Below are positions 16,783 to 26,318 of a stretch of DNA of 64,000 nucleotides, piece by piece. The notes under the pieces were generated by a model that was given only the letters and a program-made list of their open reading frames with translations, did no database searches and had not been told where the DNA came from. Each line of letters begins with the position of its first letter. The stretch's first letter is position 1. The stretch is taken from NCBI RefSeq assembly GCF_946221105.1, contig NZ_CAMICL010000008.1:7036-71035 (forward strand), written 5' to 3'. Position numbers and translations under genes: made by a program. Source of the DNA: an uncultured Corynebacterium sp. (GTDB lineage Bacteria > Actinomycetota > Actinomycetes > Mycobacteriales > Mycobacteriaceae).

Positions 16783-17462
16783 ATCCCGGCTTCTACGCGC
16801 TGGTCGGCCCGAACGCCGCCGGTAAAACTCACTACCTCCACACGCTCATGAGCCCGCAGGCCGCGTTCGTCCCGGCTGGTGCGGATACCAAGTTTGCAGG
16901 CACGACCGTAGACGATCACCTGCGCGCAGTCGCAGCGATCTACCCGCACGTAGACCTAGACTTTCCCAACGCCCGCATTAGAGATCTCTCCGTCGGGCAG
17001 CGCCGCCTACTCACCATTGAGGTGGCCCTAGCCATCGGCAAAGACCTGTTGCTTCTCGACGAGCCTTTTGACGGCATCGACACCACCACCCGCAAACAGG
17101 TCCGCCAGAGACTGATCGACTACATCGCGGAGAACCCGCAGCGCAGCGTAGTGATGGCATCGCATCGCCCGGAGGACTTCGTGGGTCTCGCCACCCATGT
17201 CATCCAAGTGTTTGATCGGGTGGTTTCGCGCCCAGTCCCACTCGACGACGCCCGCCTGTGCTTTCCAACGGTCACCGGCCCCACCGCCGAGATCAAAGAC
17301 CTTATCGCCCGCTTCCCCGTCGCCGAGACAGCGAGTCTCGGGCCCACGACACGCGCGACGTTCGCCGAACCTATCGGCGAGGCAGATGTCCACTTGCCCT
17401 TCGAGTACCCGGACGATGCCGAACTCATTGACCTCCTCGCGACGGAAAGGCCCGAACGATGA
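16779..17462 (+). CDS. ABC transporter ATP-binding protein (ABC-2 type)
   Basis: ATPase of an exporter, working with the membrane protein that follows. The 227 residues show Walker A GPNAAGKT very near the N-terminus, signature LSVGQRRLLT, Walker B LLLLDEPFDG and the switch His in ASHRPED. The beta-strands normally preceding Walker A are short (start MNPGFYALVG), so the domain is compact. The C-terminal 60 residues after the ATPase core are unassigned. Gene order GntR-ATPase-permease with ATGA overlaps on both sides marks one operon. Confidence 0.88.
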   Translation: MNPGFYALVGPNAAGKTHYLHTLMSPQAAFVPAGADTKFAGTTVDDHLRAVAAIYPHVDLDFPNARIRDLSVGQRRLLTIEVALAIGKDLLLLDEPFDGIDTTTRKQVRQRLIDYIAENPQRSVVMASHRPEDFVGLATHVIQVFDRVVSRPVPLDDARLCFPTVTGPTAEIKDLIARFPVAETASLGPTTRATFAEPIGEADVHLPFEYPDDAELIDLLATERPER

Positions 17463-18142
17463 AACTCTTCCTCAGCCCCTTCAAACCACTGTCCTACCTG
17501 GCAACACTGGCCGTTTTGCTGGTCCTAGTCCCGCTGGGCCGTTTCTACCAGGGCGATGGCTCCCTCTGGACCGTCTTCGGAGGCTTCGCACTGACCGTCC
17601 TATTCATCCTGGCAGGTGCGCAGTGGAGTGCGTTGAACCAGCTCGGCGCAAGCTTTACTACGTGGATGAACTCAGCCACACTCACCTCAATCGTGGCGGC
17701 AGTGGCGCTGGGTGTCCCCACCGCGGCATCCTCGATCTACAACCAGTTCAAGAGCCCGTACTACCAAGCCTATGACCTGTTCCTCTTCACCAACGGCGCA
17801 GACGTGCCCTGGGTGGACACTAACGGCGCCCCCTACATCATGGCGAACGCCGGGCAAGACACCTCGTCAATGGCGTGGACGGTGCTGCTCCACATCGCGT
17901 TCTTCTTCGTGGCTGCCATCGTGGGGGTTGCGCTCGGTTTGGTCTACGCCTCCTACGGCACCGGGCGCGTCCTCATCACCGCATTTTCCACCTTCCTCAT
18001 GGCGGTGGCGCTGTACTGGGCAATAGAGTCCCCTGTAGGCGATTGGGACACCGCCGCTGCCAGTGGCATATGCGCCGCATGCCTAGTCACACTCGCCGTC
18101 AGCGCGGTGGCATTTCGTAGCACAAAGCGCTTCGTGCCCTAG
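17459..18142 (+). CDS. ABC-2 type membrane permease subunit
   Basis: A 227-residue integral membrane protein with about six hydrophobic segments (for example LATLAVLLVLVPLGRF, FALTVLFILAGAQW, LTSIVAAVALGV, VLLHIAFFFVAAIVGVALGLVYA, ALYWAI, ICAACLVTLAVSAVAF). It has no recognisable enzymatic motif. It overlaps the ATPase gene by 4 bp and ends 16 bp before the convergent bsaP, so it is most likely the channel of the preceding ATPase. The substrate is unknown. Confidence 0.8.
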   Translation: MKLFLSPFKPLSYLATLAVLLVLVPLGRFYQGDGSLWTVFGGFALTVLFILAGAQWSALNQLGASFTTWMNSATLTSIVAAVALGVPTAASSIYNQFKSPYYQAYDLFLFTNGADVPWVDTNGAPYIMANAGQDTSSMAWTVLLHIAFFFVAAIVGVALGLVYASYGTGRVLITAFSTFLMAVALYWAIESPVGDWDTAAASGICAACLVTLAVSAVAFRSTKRFVP

Positions 18143-18158
18143 CAACCACTCGCGCCCT

Positions 18159-18362
18159 CTACCGCTCCAGCCACTCCGAGCGCAGCAGCCCGTGGCGGGA
18201 GCAGCAGGCCTCCCACCCAAAGGGGCTGATCTTCACCACCATGCGGCGCTCGCAGACCGGGCAGATCCGCGGCGCGTCGTAGGGGCGGTTCGAGTTGACG
18301 GGCAGCTGGAGCTCGCCGGACAGGATGGCGTCGGCAAGCTCGGTGCTCTCAGGCACGCGCAT
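18159..18362 (-). CDS. bsaP: Biotin synthase auxiliary protein (BsaP-like)
   Basis: A 67-residue protein directly downstream of bioB; the bioB stop and this start overlap by one base (TAATG), so they are translationally coupled. It carries ICPVCERRMV and WEACCSRHG, a Cys-x2-Cys plus Cys-Cys-x2-His set that could bind a metal or Fe-S cluster. In actinobacteria a small Cys-rich protein encoded just after bioB (Rv1590 type) is known to support biotin synthase activity, and this gene matches it in size, position and cysteine pattern. Function is assigned by that resemblance. Confidence 0.82.
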   Translation of the reverse strand: MRVPESTELADAILSGELQLPVNSNRPYDAPRICPVCERRMVVKISPFGWEACCSRHGLLRSEWLER

Positions 18363-19408
18363 TAGAGGGCCTTGATGGTGTCGTAGAGCGCGCCGTGGCC
18401 GGACTTCATCTTCTGGCCGACCGGGGTGATGCCCAGATCGAGCACGCGGTCAACGGCCTCGCGGTCCTGCTCGATCGGGCGGCCCAAGGTGGTCAGGTAG
18501 TTGCCGCCGATAATCGCGTTGGCGCCGCCGAGGAGGCCGGCTTCGGTGCCGTCGTCGCCAAGCGCGAGCTCGGTGCCGCCGGCAAAGCGCAGCTGGGCGG
18601 TCGGCATAGCCAGGCGGAACGCGGCCACGGCGCGCAGCGCCTCGCCCTGCGGAACCAGCGGGCGGTCCTCGAACGGGGTGCCCGGGCGCGGGTCGAGGAA
18701 GTTCATGGGCACCTCGTGCGGCTCAATCTCGGCGAGCTGGGCGGCGAACTCGGCGCGCTGCTCCAGGGACTCACCCAGGCCGATGATGCCGCCGCAGCAG
18801 GTTTCCATGCCCTCTGCCAGCACGTACTCGAGGGTGTTCTTGCGCTCCTCCCAGGTGTGGGTAGTTACCACGTTGGGGAAGAAGGACTTCGCGGTTTCGA
18901 AGTTGTGGTTGTAGCGGGACACGCCCATCTGCTTGAGCTGGCGCGCCTGGTCCTGGGTGAGGATACCCAAGGAGGCGGAAATAGAGATGTCCACTTCCTC
19001 TTGGATGGCGGTGACGGCCTCGGCGACCTGGTCGAGCAGCTGCTGGGTCGGGCTCTTGACGGCGGCGACGATGCAGAACTCGGCCGCGCCCATCTTCTCG
19101 GATTGCTTGGCGGCCTCGACGAGCTCGTTGATGTCCAGGGTCACGGCGCGGACCGGGGACTCGAATAGGCCGGACTGGGAGCAGAAGTGGCAGTCCTCCG
19201 GGCAGCCGCCGGTCTTCAGGGAGATGATGCCCTCGAGCGAGACGTCCACGCCGCAGTGCTTGATACGGGTTTCGTGCGCGATCTCCAGCAGTTCCTTCAG
19301 GTCCTCGTCCGGAACTTGGAGGACCTGGAGGATCTCCTCCTGGTTCAGACCCTCGCCCTTTTCCAGGGCCTTCTCGCGGGCGATATCAAGAATTGGTGCA
19401 TGTGACAT
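18362..19408 (-). CDS. bioB: Biotin synthase
   Basis: Radical SAM enzyme that inserts sulfur into dethiobiotin, giving the biotin needed by AccBC. The 348 residues contain the radical SAM cluster motif CPEDCHFC (C-x3-C-x2-C), preceded by SLEGIISLKTGG, and later YNHNFETA, CCGGIIGLGES and PMNFLDPRPGTP, all typical of BioB. The start has GGAG 8-11 nt upstream. A BioQ-type operator lies 53 bp upstream, so repression when biotin is ample is expected. Followed by bsaP. Confidence 0.97.
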   Translation of the reverse strand: MSHAPILDIAREKALEKGEGLNQEEILQVLQVPDEDLKELLEIAHETRIKHCGVDVSLEGIISLKTGGCPEDCHFCSQSGLFESPVRAVTLDINELVEAAKQSEKMGAAEFCIVAAVKSPTQQLLDQVAEAVTAIQEEVDISISASLGILTQDQARQLKQMGVSRYNHNFETAKSFFPNVVTTHTWEERKNTLEYVLAEGMETCCGGIIGLGESLEQRAEFAAQLAEIEPHEVPMNFLDPRPGTPFEDRPLVPQGEALRAVAAFRLAMPTAQLRFAGGTELALGDDGTEAGLLGGANAIIGGNYLTTLGRPIEQDREAVDRVLDLGITPVGQKMKSGHGALYDTIKAL

Positions 19409-19460
19409 AGGTAATACTCCGTTCTCAATGTAATGACTGACAAAAGGCTACCGCATACCT

Positions 19461-19473
19461 TGAACACCGTTCA
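19461..19473. promoter_or_regulatory. BioQ-type operator upstream of bioB
   Basis: TGAACACCGTTCA is a perfect palindrome of the form TGAAC-N3-GTTCA. The known C. glutamicum BioQ (TetR family) site is TGAAC-N3-GTTAC, so this fits. On the minus strand it directly follows a TTGACT that could be the -35 box of bioB. Confidence 0.75.
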
Positions 19474-19484
19474 GTCAATCCCCG

Positions 19485-19519
19485 AAAAATGCCCCGCTTC
19501 CCCAAATCTGGGGGCGGGG
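19485..19519 (-). terminator. Terminator of the xth/TRIC transcript
   Basis: The GC-rich hairpin pairs CCCCGC at 19492-19497 and the following CCCC with GGGG and GCGGGG at 19510-19519. On the minus strand it is followed by ATTTTT (complement of 19485-19490). It insulates bioB from the upstream minus-strand genes. Confidence 0.6.
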
Positions 19520-19527
19520 AGAACGTT

Positions 19528-20319
19528 TTAGTTTTCCGGCCGGCGGTGCTCGCTGCGCGGAGGCAGCCGCATCTTCCGCAGGCCCCGGTACGCCGTCCGG
19601 GCACCCGGGATGCGTCGGGCGCGCTGGTACAAAAACGTGGTGAGCGCGTCGCGTGGATCGTAGGCGGCTGCCGCCTCCTCGTCGTATTCGTAGACGGGCA
19701 GGCTCCAGCCCCGTTTCAGCGACAGCAGGCGCACCCCCAGCACCGCCGTCAGGGTGACCAGGATGACCACCCACTCGTGCGCGCCCCGCCAGTCAAGCCC
19801 CCACCACGCCATGACGCCGATGACGGCGGCCGAGGCGTACATCTCTTTGTGGAAGACGAGCGGGACGCGGTCCGAGAGCACGTCGCGGAGCACACCGCCC
19901 GAGACCCCCGTGGTCACCGCGGCCACGCACGCGATGATGAAACCGTGGCCGTTGGACACTGCAGTCTGAATACCCAGCACTGCGAAGGCGGCCAGGCCGA
20001 TTGCGTCGGCGACGAGGAAGCTGCGACGCAGACGCACCAGCAGCCAACTCACCCGCACCGTCACCACGGCCGCGATAATCACCGTGAGCAGGTAAAGCGG
20101 CTGCTCCACCCACGTCAGCGGGTAGGTGCCCAACAGGACGTCGCGGACCGTGCCGCCGCCGAGCGCGGTGAGCGCGCCGAGCGTGATCACGCCGAACAGA
20201 TCCATCCGCATCCGGCCAGCAGCGACGGCCGCCGTCATCGACTCGGCGACAATCCCGATGACGTACAGGATTACCACCAGATCGGCGGTACTGAAGCCGG
20301 CGAAGTAGTCAGCGATCAT
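19528..20319 (-). CDS. UPF0126/TRIC-type cation channel family membrane protein
   Basis: A 263-residue membrane protein with two internally homologous three-helix repeats. The repeat signatures are GGGTVRDVLLG near residue 55 and GGVLRDVLS near residue 145, the hallmark of the UPF0126 (prokaryotic TRIC) family, proposed to conduct K+ or other cations. The C-terminal 60 residues are cytosolic and charged. It starts 2 bp after the xth stop and is cotranscribed with it. Confidence 0.88.
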   Translation of the reverse strand: MIADYFAGFSTADLVVILYVIGIVAESMTAAVAAGRMRMDLFGVITLGALTALGGGTVRDVLLGTYPLTWVEQPLYLLTVIIAAVVTVRVSWLLVRLRRSFLVADAIGLAAFAVLGIQTAVSNGHGFIIACVAAVTTGVSGGVLRDVLSDRVPLVFHKEMYASAAVIGVMAWWGLDWRGAHEWVVILVTLTAVLGVRLLSLKRGWSLPVYEYDEEAAAAYDPRDALTTFLYQRARRIPGARTAYRGLRKMRLPPRSEHRRPEN

Positions 20320-20321
20320 GC

Positions 20322-21242
20322 TCAGCCCTCCGCATACTCAACCAAAAGTGGCGAGTGGTCGGACCACCGCTGCTCCACCGTCGGCGCCTTATCCACCCAG
20401 GTGCGCTCGGCGCGCTCCAGCATGTTCGCGGTGGCCGCCTGCACGTCGATGCGCCAGCCCGCATTGTTGTTGAATGCCTGGCCGCGGAACGTCCACCAGG
20501 TGTACGGCGCGTCCTCCGGGTGCAGCCTGCGTGCAACGTCGAACCACTTCGGGGAGCCATTTGCTTCTCGACGCCCTCCGGCCGCATACTCCACAGCGCC
20601 CGCCCAAACGGCATCAGCCTTCACGTCCGCATCCTGCGGCTGTTCATCCGGGAAACAGCCGAACACCGCGTCCATGAACGCACGCTCGTGCGGCAGAAAG
20701 CCCGACTTCTTGCGGTTGGTTTTCCAATTCTTCAGATCCTCGCGGCGGTGGCAGATGTTCCAATCGCCGCCGATAACCATGTCCGGGTACTCGCCCGCCC
20801 ACTGCTCAAGCAGCGGCTCGAACTCGTCGAGAAAGCTGTACTTCTCGTCCTGCTTCGGGGTGTCGGCAGAGCCCGACGGCAAGTACAACGAGCCGACGCG
20901 GGTGCCGTCGGAAAGTGTGGCAGCGATGAAGCGTCCGGCATCTTCGAAACTGGGGATGCCGAAGGTGACGTCGTGAAGCGGAGTGCGCGACAGGATGCCC
21001 ACACCCGCGCGCCCCTTCGCACCGGGGGTCTCCGCGGGGGCGACGGCGAGGTGCCACCCTTCTTCGAGCGCGGGCGCCAACGCCGCGCGCGCCTGGTCGA
21101 CGGTGGCGCGAACCTCCTGCATAAGCACCACATCCGCCGGGGTTTCATCGAGCCAGGCCAGCATGCCCGGGTTGTTTTCGTTGCGGATTTTGGTGGCGGC
21201 GCGGATGCCGTTGACGTTGACCGACGCAATTGTGAGACTCAT
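20322..21242 (-). CDS. xth: Exodeoxyribonuclease III family nuclease
   Basis: AP endonuclease/3'-exonuclease of base-excision repair. The 306 residues show LTIASVNVNGIRAA at the N-terminus, LMQEVRA (metal-binding Glu), GGDWNICH (catalytic Asp and Asn), and C-terminal YTWWTFRGQAFNNNAGWRID and WSDHSPLLVEY (catalytic Asp-His). All catalytic residues of the EEP superfamily are present. TAGGGT ends 8 nt before the ATG, a possible leaderless start. The gene contains a variant of the dispersed motif at 20557-20581. Confidence 0.93.
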   Translation of the reverse strand: MSLTIASVNVNGIRAATKIRNENNPGMLAWLDETPADVVLMQEVRATVDQARAALAPALEEGWHLAVAPAETPGAKGRAGVGILSRTPLHDVTFGIPSFEDAGRFIAATLSDGTRVGSLYLPSGSADTPKQDEKYSFLDEFEPLLEQWAGEYPDMVIGGDWNICHRREDLKNWKTNRKKSGFLPHERAFMDAVFGCFPDEQPQDADVKADAVWAGAVEYAAGGRREANGSPKWFDVARRLHPEDAPYTWWTFRGQAFNNNAGWRIDVQAATANMLERAERTWVDKAPTVEQRWSDHSPLLVEYAEG

Positions 21243-21302
21243 GTGTGATGACCCTAGTAGTCTGGTTGGCTGAAGTCAGACATGTTAAATCTAAGGAGCA
21301 TT

Positions 21303-23489
<2,187 letters not shown>

Positions 23490-23505
23490 CTCGCTGATCT
23501 GAGAT

Positions 23506-23548
23506 CGGCCGGTGTCGGGGTTTCGCGCCCCGGCACCGGCCGTTTTTT
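23506..23548 (+). terminator. Strong intrinsic terminator of icd
   Basis: 15-bp stem (23506-23520 with 23528-23542, one G-U pair), 7-nt loop, followed by TTTTTT. Canonical rho-independent terminator. Confidence 0.95.
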
Positions 23549-23683
23549 GTTTGGTCAGGCTGGGCAGCGCTGTGCCCAGCCCAGTACCTCCGCCCCATTT
23601 ACCGCAAACGCTTACCCGAGGAACTAGACCACCTACATCAGATCAGAAGCACGATTCTTTCTGGCCCCGTACATTCACACTCT
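23549..23683. other. Gene-free segment between icd terminator and direct repeat
   Basis: It holds a 9-bp hairpin (23558-23566 with 23573-23581). The same 24 bp recur with 3 mismatches at 25528-25551 on the far side of the AlbA_2 gene. Just before the repeat, TTCTTTCTGG (23657-23666) resembles the 3' end of the AlbA_2 gene (CCTTTCTGGG encoding PFWAE), as if a previous gene copy had been lost here. No intact gene. Confidence 0.5.
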
Positions 23684-23783
23684 TTCTTGCTCCGTAACCG
23701 AAAAAGGGCGCCAGCACAGGCCTAGAACCCCTTTAAAAACTCCCTTACCTGCGGAATCGTTTTCTTGCCTGTTTCTTGCTTCT
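23684..23783. repeat. 100-bp direct repeat, left copy (AlbA_2 locus 1)
   Basis: Matches 25281-25380 at 93 of 100 positions without gaps. It contains TTTCTTGC-like words three times and carries the -35 box (TTGCCT, 23765-23770) of the following gene, ending 4 bp before its -10 box. Confidence 0.95.
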
Positions 23784-23799
23784 GGGGGATACTTGAGGC
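23765..23799 (+). promoter_or_regulatory. Leaderless promoter of AlbA_2 gene 1
   Basis: TTGCCT (23765-23770), 17-bp spacer, GATACT (23788-23793), 6 nt, ATG 23800. The -35 box lies in the direct repeat and the -10 box just outside it; the right repeat copy keeps TTGCCT but not the -10 box. Confidence 0.6.
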
Positions 23800-25278
23800 A
23801 TGTCACCACTTAATTCCACCTCGGAGCCTCAACTCATCGCTAGAATCCAGCGATTCCTCGATTTGCCTGCGGAGCTCCCTTGGCTGGAGTTTAAGGAAAA
23901 CAGCACCACGACCGGCCCGGAAATTGCCAGGTATGTGTGCGCTTTAGGCAACTCAGCTCGTCTTCATGATGAACCAGCAGGCTACCTGATCTGGGGTGTA
24001 AGTGATACGCATGAAATCGTAGGCACTTCGTTCCAATGGGAGATAACGAAAGGCAAAGGCAACGAAGACCTATTCCCTTGGTTGCAGCGTGTAGTCTCCC
24101 CCACGCCGACGATCTCCTTCGAATCGGTCACAATCGAAAATAGAACCGTCGTACTCCTCCGGATTCCGGCTGCCCTTTCGGCCCCTTATGCCTACGATGG
24201 GACCCGTTACTTCCGACAGGGCAGCTACACAAAAAACTTAATGGACTTTCCAGATCGTGAACGCGAGTTGTGGAGGAAACTCAACCAGTTCGAGTTTGAA
24301 ACCAGCAACGCCGCGGAAGGCCTCGAACCCGAAGAGATCACCTCCCTTCTCTCCTCCGACGCTTTCTTTATCAACCGGCCCGAACTGCCACGCAATGTTG
24401 GTGGCGCCCTCATCGACACAATGCGAGCAGCGGAGGCGATTACATACTCCCACGAATTGGGCTGGTGTATTCCTGCTTGGTCTGCTCTGATGTACGCGCG
24501 CTCACTCAAATCCTTCCCACACCTCGCCGGCTTAGCCCCTCGCGTGATGCACTTCGGTGACACATCGCGGACGCAACTCCAACGAGAATGGGAGTTTGAC
24601 GAGGGATACGCCGCCTCGTTTAGCGAGATCGTGACCTTGGTGAACACGTTAAAACCCGGTGGAGAGACTATCGATCCAAGCGGACGCCGAATTGAAACCC
24701 CGCTGCTGCCCACTGTGGCATTTCGCGAAGTATTTGCGAATGCGCTCATGCACCAGGATCTGGAACAGCGCGGTCAGTACTTGACCGTTGAGATTTTCAG
24801 CGACCGCGTGGAAGTAACCAATCCTGGTACACCGTTGGTCGATCCTCAACGTTTTATTGACTCGGCTTCTACCACTCGTAATGCACACCTCGGCGAAGCA
24901 CTTCGCCTCGCACACTTCGTAGAGCAACGCGGAAGCGGCTGGGACAAGATCGTTGCGTCGCTGGAAAAAGAGCACTTTCCACCGGCACTCATTCGCGCAA
25001 ACGGCACAACCACCGTCACACTGAGCGCCTACCGCCCCTTCAACCTAATGACTACGGATGAAAAGATCGAAGCCGTCTACCAGCATGCGTGCCCCGGGTT
25101 TCTGGATAATCGCGCTATTACTAACGCATCAATACGGCATCGCTTCGGACTCAGGGATTCGCAGGCCTCTCAGGCGACCCGACTTATTAACGCCACGGTA
25201 GACAAAGGCCTCATCCGGCTCTACGACCCGGATGCCGGACCACGCAACCGCCGTTATGTCCCTTTCTGGGCTGAGTAG
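23800..25278 (+). CDS. Schlafen AlbA_2 domain regulator/helicase-like protein
   Basis: 492 residues. The N-terminal AlbA_2 (Schlafen-like, formerly divergent AAA) domain is visible as LPWLEFKENST and GYLIWGVSDTHEIVG within residues 20-75, continuing to about 140. A central to C-terminal GHKL-like segment follows (FREVFANALMHQDLEQRGQY, then VEIFSDRVEVTNPG and LGEALRLAHFVEQRGSGWDKI, residues 305-400), and a winged helix near 440-480. This is the architecture annotated as RecG-like or ATP-binding transcriptional regulator. Members occur near mobile elements and in some phage-defence contexts; the role here is unknown. Codon use is less GC-rich than the flanks. The gene stands alone between 100-bp direct repeats and has a leaderless promoter. 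Confidence 0.85.
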   Translation: MSPLNSTSEPQLIARIQRFLDLPAELPWLEFKENSTTTGPEIARYVCALGNSARLHDEPAGYLIWGVSDTHEIVGTSFQWEITKGKGNEDLFPWLQRVVSPTPTISFESVTIENRTVVLLRIPAALSAPYAYDGTRYFRQGSYTKNLMDFPDRERELWRKLNQFEFETSNAAEGLEPEEITSLLSSDAFFINRPELPRNVGGALIDTMRAAEAITYSHELGWCIPAWSALMYARSLKSFPHLAGLAPRVMHFGDTSRTQLQREWEFDEGYAASFSEIVTLVNTLKPGGETIDPSGRRIETPLLPTVAFREVFANALMHQDLEQRGQYLTVEIFSDRVEVTNPGTPLVDPQRFIDSASTTRNAHLGEALRLAHFVEQRGSGWDKIVASLEKEHFPPALIRANGTTTVTLSAYRPFNLMTTDEKIEAVYQHACPGFLDNRAITNASIRHRFGLRDSQASQATRLINATVDKGLIRLYDPDAGPRNRRYVPFWAE

Positions 25279-25280
25279 TT

Positions 25281-25380
25281 TTCTTGCTCCGTAACCGAAA
25301 AAGAGCGCCAGCACAGGCTTAGAACCCCTTTACAAACTCCCCTACCTGCGGAAATGTTTTATTGCCTGTTTCTTGCTTCT
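25281..25380. repeat. 100-bp direct repeat, right copy (AlbA_2 locus 1)
   Basis: Begins 3 bp after the AlbA_2 stop codon and matches 23684-23783 with seven substitutions. Together they bracket exactly one gene. Confidence 0.95.
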
Positions 25381-25394
25381 CGGGCGCGTTTTAG

Positions 25395-25641
25395 GTTGGA
25401 TCCGCCTCTCCGGCTCCGAGGCGTCGAAGCCGACAACCTCCCCGGCGTTGCGCAGGCGATGGCGAGCCCGTTCATGGTGACCTGGATCGTCTTGGGTACG
25501 AGGAAGGTCTCGCCACCGGCGTTAGCCGGCTGGGAAGCGCTGTGCCCGACCAAGACAACCGCGTTGATCAGCCCAGTCTCGCCTTCCATCCCCAAACGCC
25601 ACCCCTCCCGTAGTCTCTGGGTGCTGCCTACGCGTCACCAA
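25395..25641 (-). pseudogene. Frameshifted remnant of a dnaE2 3' end
   Basis: Reading the minus strand from 25638, the frame gives VTRRQHPETTGGVAFG, matching ITHRQHPATAGGVTFLG of the intact DnaE2 in this window. After a 2-base loss it continues in another frame as GMEGETGLINAVVLVG against GMEDETGLINVVISVG. A third frame further on (RNAGEVVGFDASEPE) may match the terminal VQNASGAVSVVADRLEP. The rest of the OB-fold region is scrambled. It is therefore a vestige of the polymerase C-terminus (OB domain) and not functional. The 25641-25703 stretch to the ABC gene holds nothing recognisable. Confidence 0.72.
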
Positions 25642-25703
25642 ACGACTGCGCATCCGACAAGTACAGGGGTGACGCTCGACCCCAGCTATATTTTTCCGCT
25701 ACA

Positions 25704-26318
25704 TCAGAGCTCCACTACCTCATCTGAATTATTGGAAATAAACGCAGAATGGGTGGCTACGACGACTACTGCGCCTTTCTGAGCAAAATGGCGTAGATGT
25801 TTGAGAACGAGTTGCGCATTTGCTTTATCGAGGGCTCCGGTTGGCTCATCTGCTAACACCATTTTCGGCTGCGCGAGAATGAGTCGTGCCAAAGCGATGC
25901 GTTGTTGTTCACCACCAGAAAGTTCGCTCACCGTTCGCTTCTCGGATCCGCCAAGTCCGACTTCATTCAGCGCCGACTCCATTGTTTCGCGGGAGACGCG
26001 GGGGACAGCGATCTTGATGTTCTCCATCACAGAGAGATCGGAGACCAAACCGTAGTCCTGAAACAGATATCCGACGTTTGATCGCCGAAATTTGCGACGT
26101 GCGCGCGAATTCATAGATGCGATGTCGAGCCCCTCGAACTCGATCGTCCCCGAATCCGGCGTGGTCAGCCCACCTAACATATTGAGCAAGGTTGTCTTGC
26201 CGCTGCCGGAGGGCCCTGTGAGCGCCGTGACTCGACCTGCCCTAAACGTGGCTGTGAAAGCTTGCAAAACCGTCCGCTCGCCAAATGCGCAGGATACGTT
26301 GCTTACCTGAATTGTCAT
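25704..26318 (-). CDS. ABC transporter ATP-binding protein of a bacteriocin (lactococcin 972-type) system
   Basis: ATPase of MacB/LolD type, 204 residues, with Walker A GPSGSGKTT, Q-loop YLFQDYGLV, signature LSGGEQQRIALARL, Walker B MVLADEPTGALD and switch ATHSAF. It overlaps the end of the permease gene by 4 bp (ATGA) and is the third gene of the peptide-permease-ATPase operon, the gene order of lactococcin 972 family clusters. It would power export of the peptide or self-immunity. Base composition is lower in GC than the core genes. Confidence 0.88.
   Translation of the reverse strand: MTIQVSNVSCAFGERTVLQAFTATFRAGRVTALTGPSGSGKTTLLNMLGGLTTPDSGTIEFEGLDIASMNSRARRKFRRSNVGYLFQDYGLVSDLSVMENIKIAVPRVSRETMESALNEVGLGGSEKRTVSELSGGEQQRIALARLILAQPKMVLADEPTGALDKANAQLVLKHLRHFAQKGAVVVVATHSAFISNNSDEVVEL

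Noticed and set aside
23558..23581. Hairpin after the icd terminator as a second terminator
   Set aside because: No T tract follows, and the icd terminator at 23506-23548 is already complete; it is noted only because of its near copy at 25528.
23684..25380. Insertion sequence
   Set aside because: The flanking repeats are direct and 100 bp long, the gene has no transposase motifs (no DDE or HUH signature), and no terminal inverted repeats were found.
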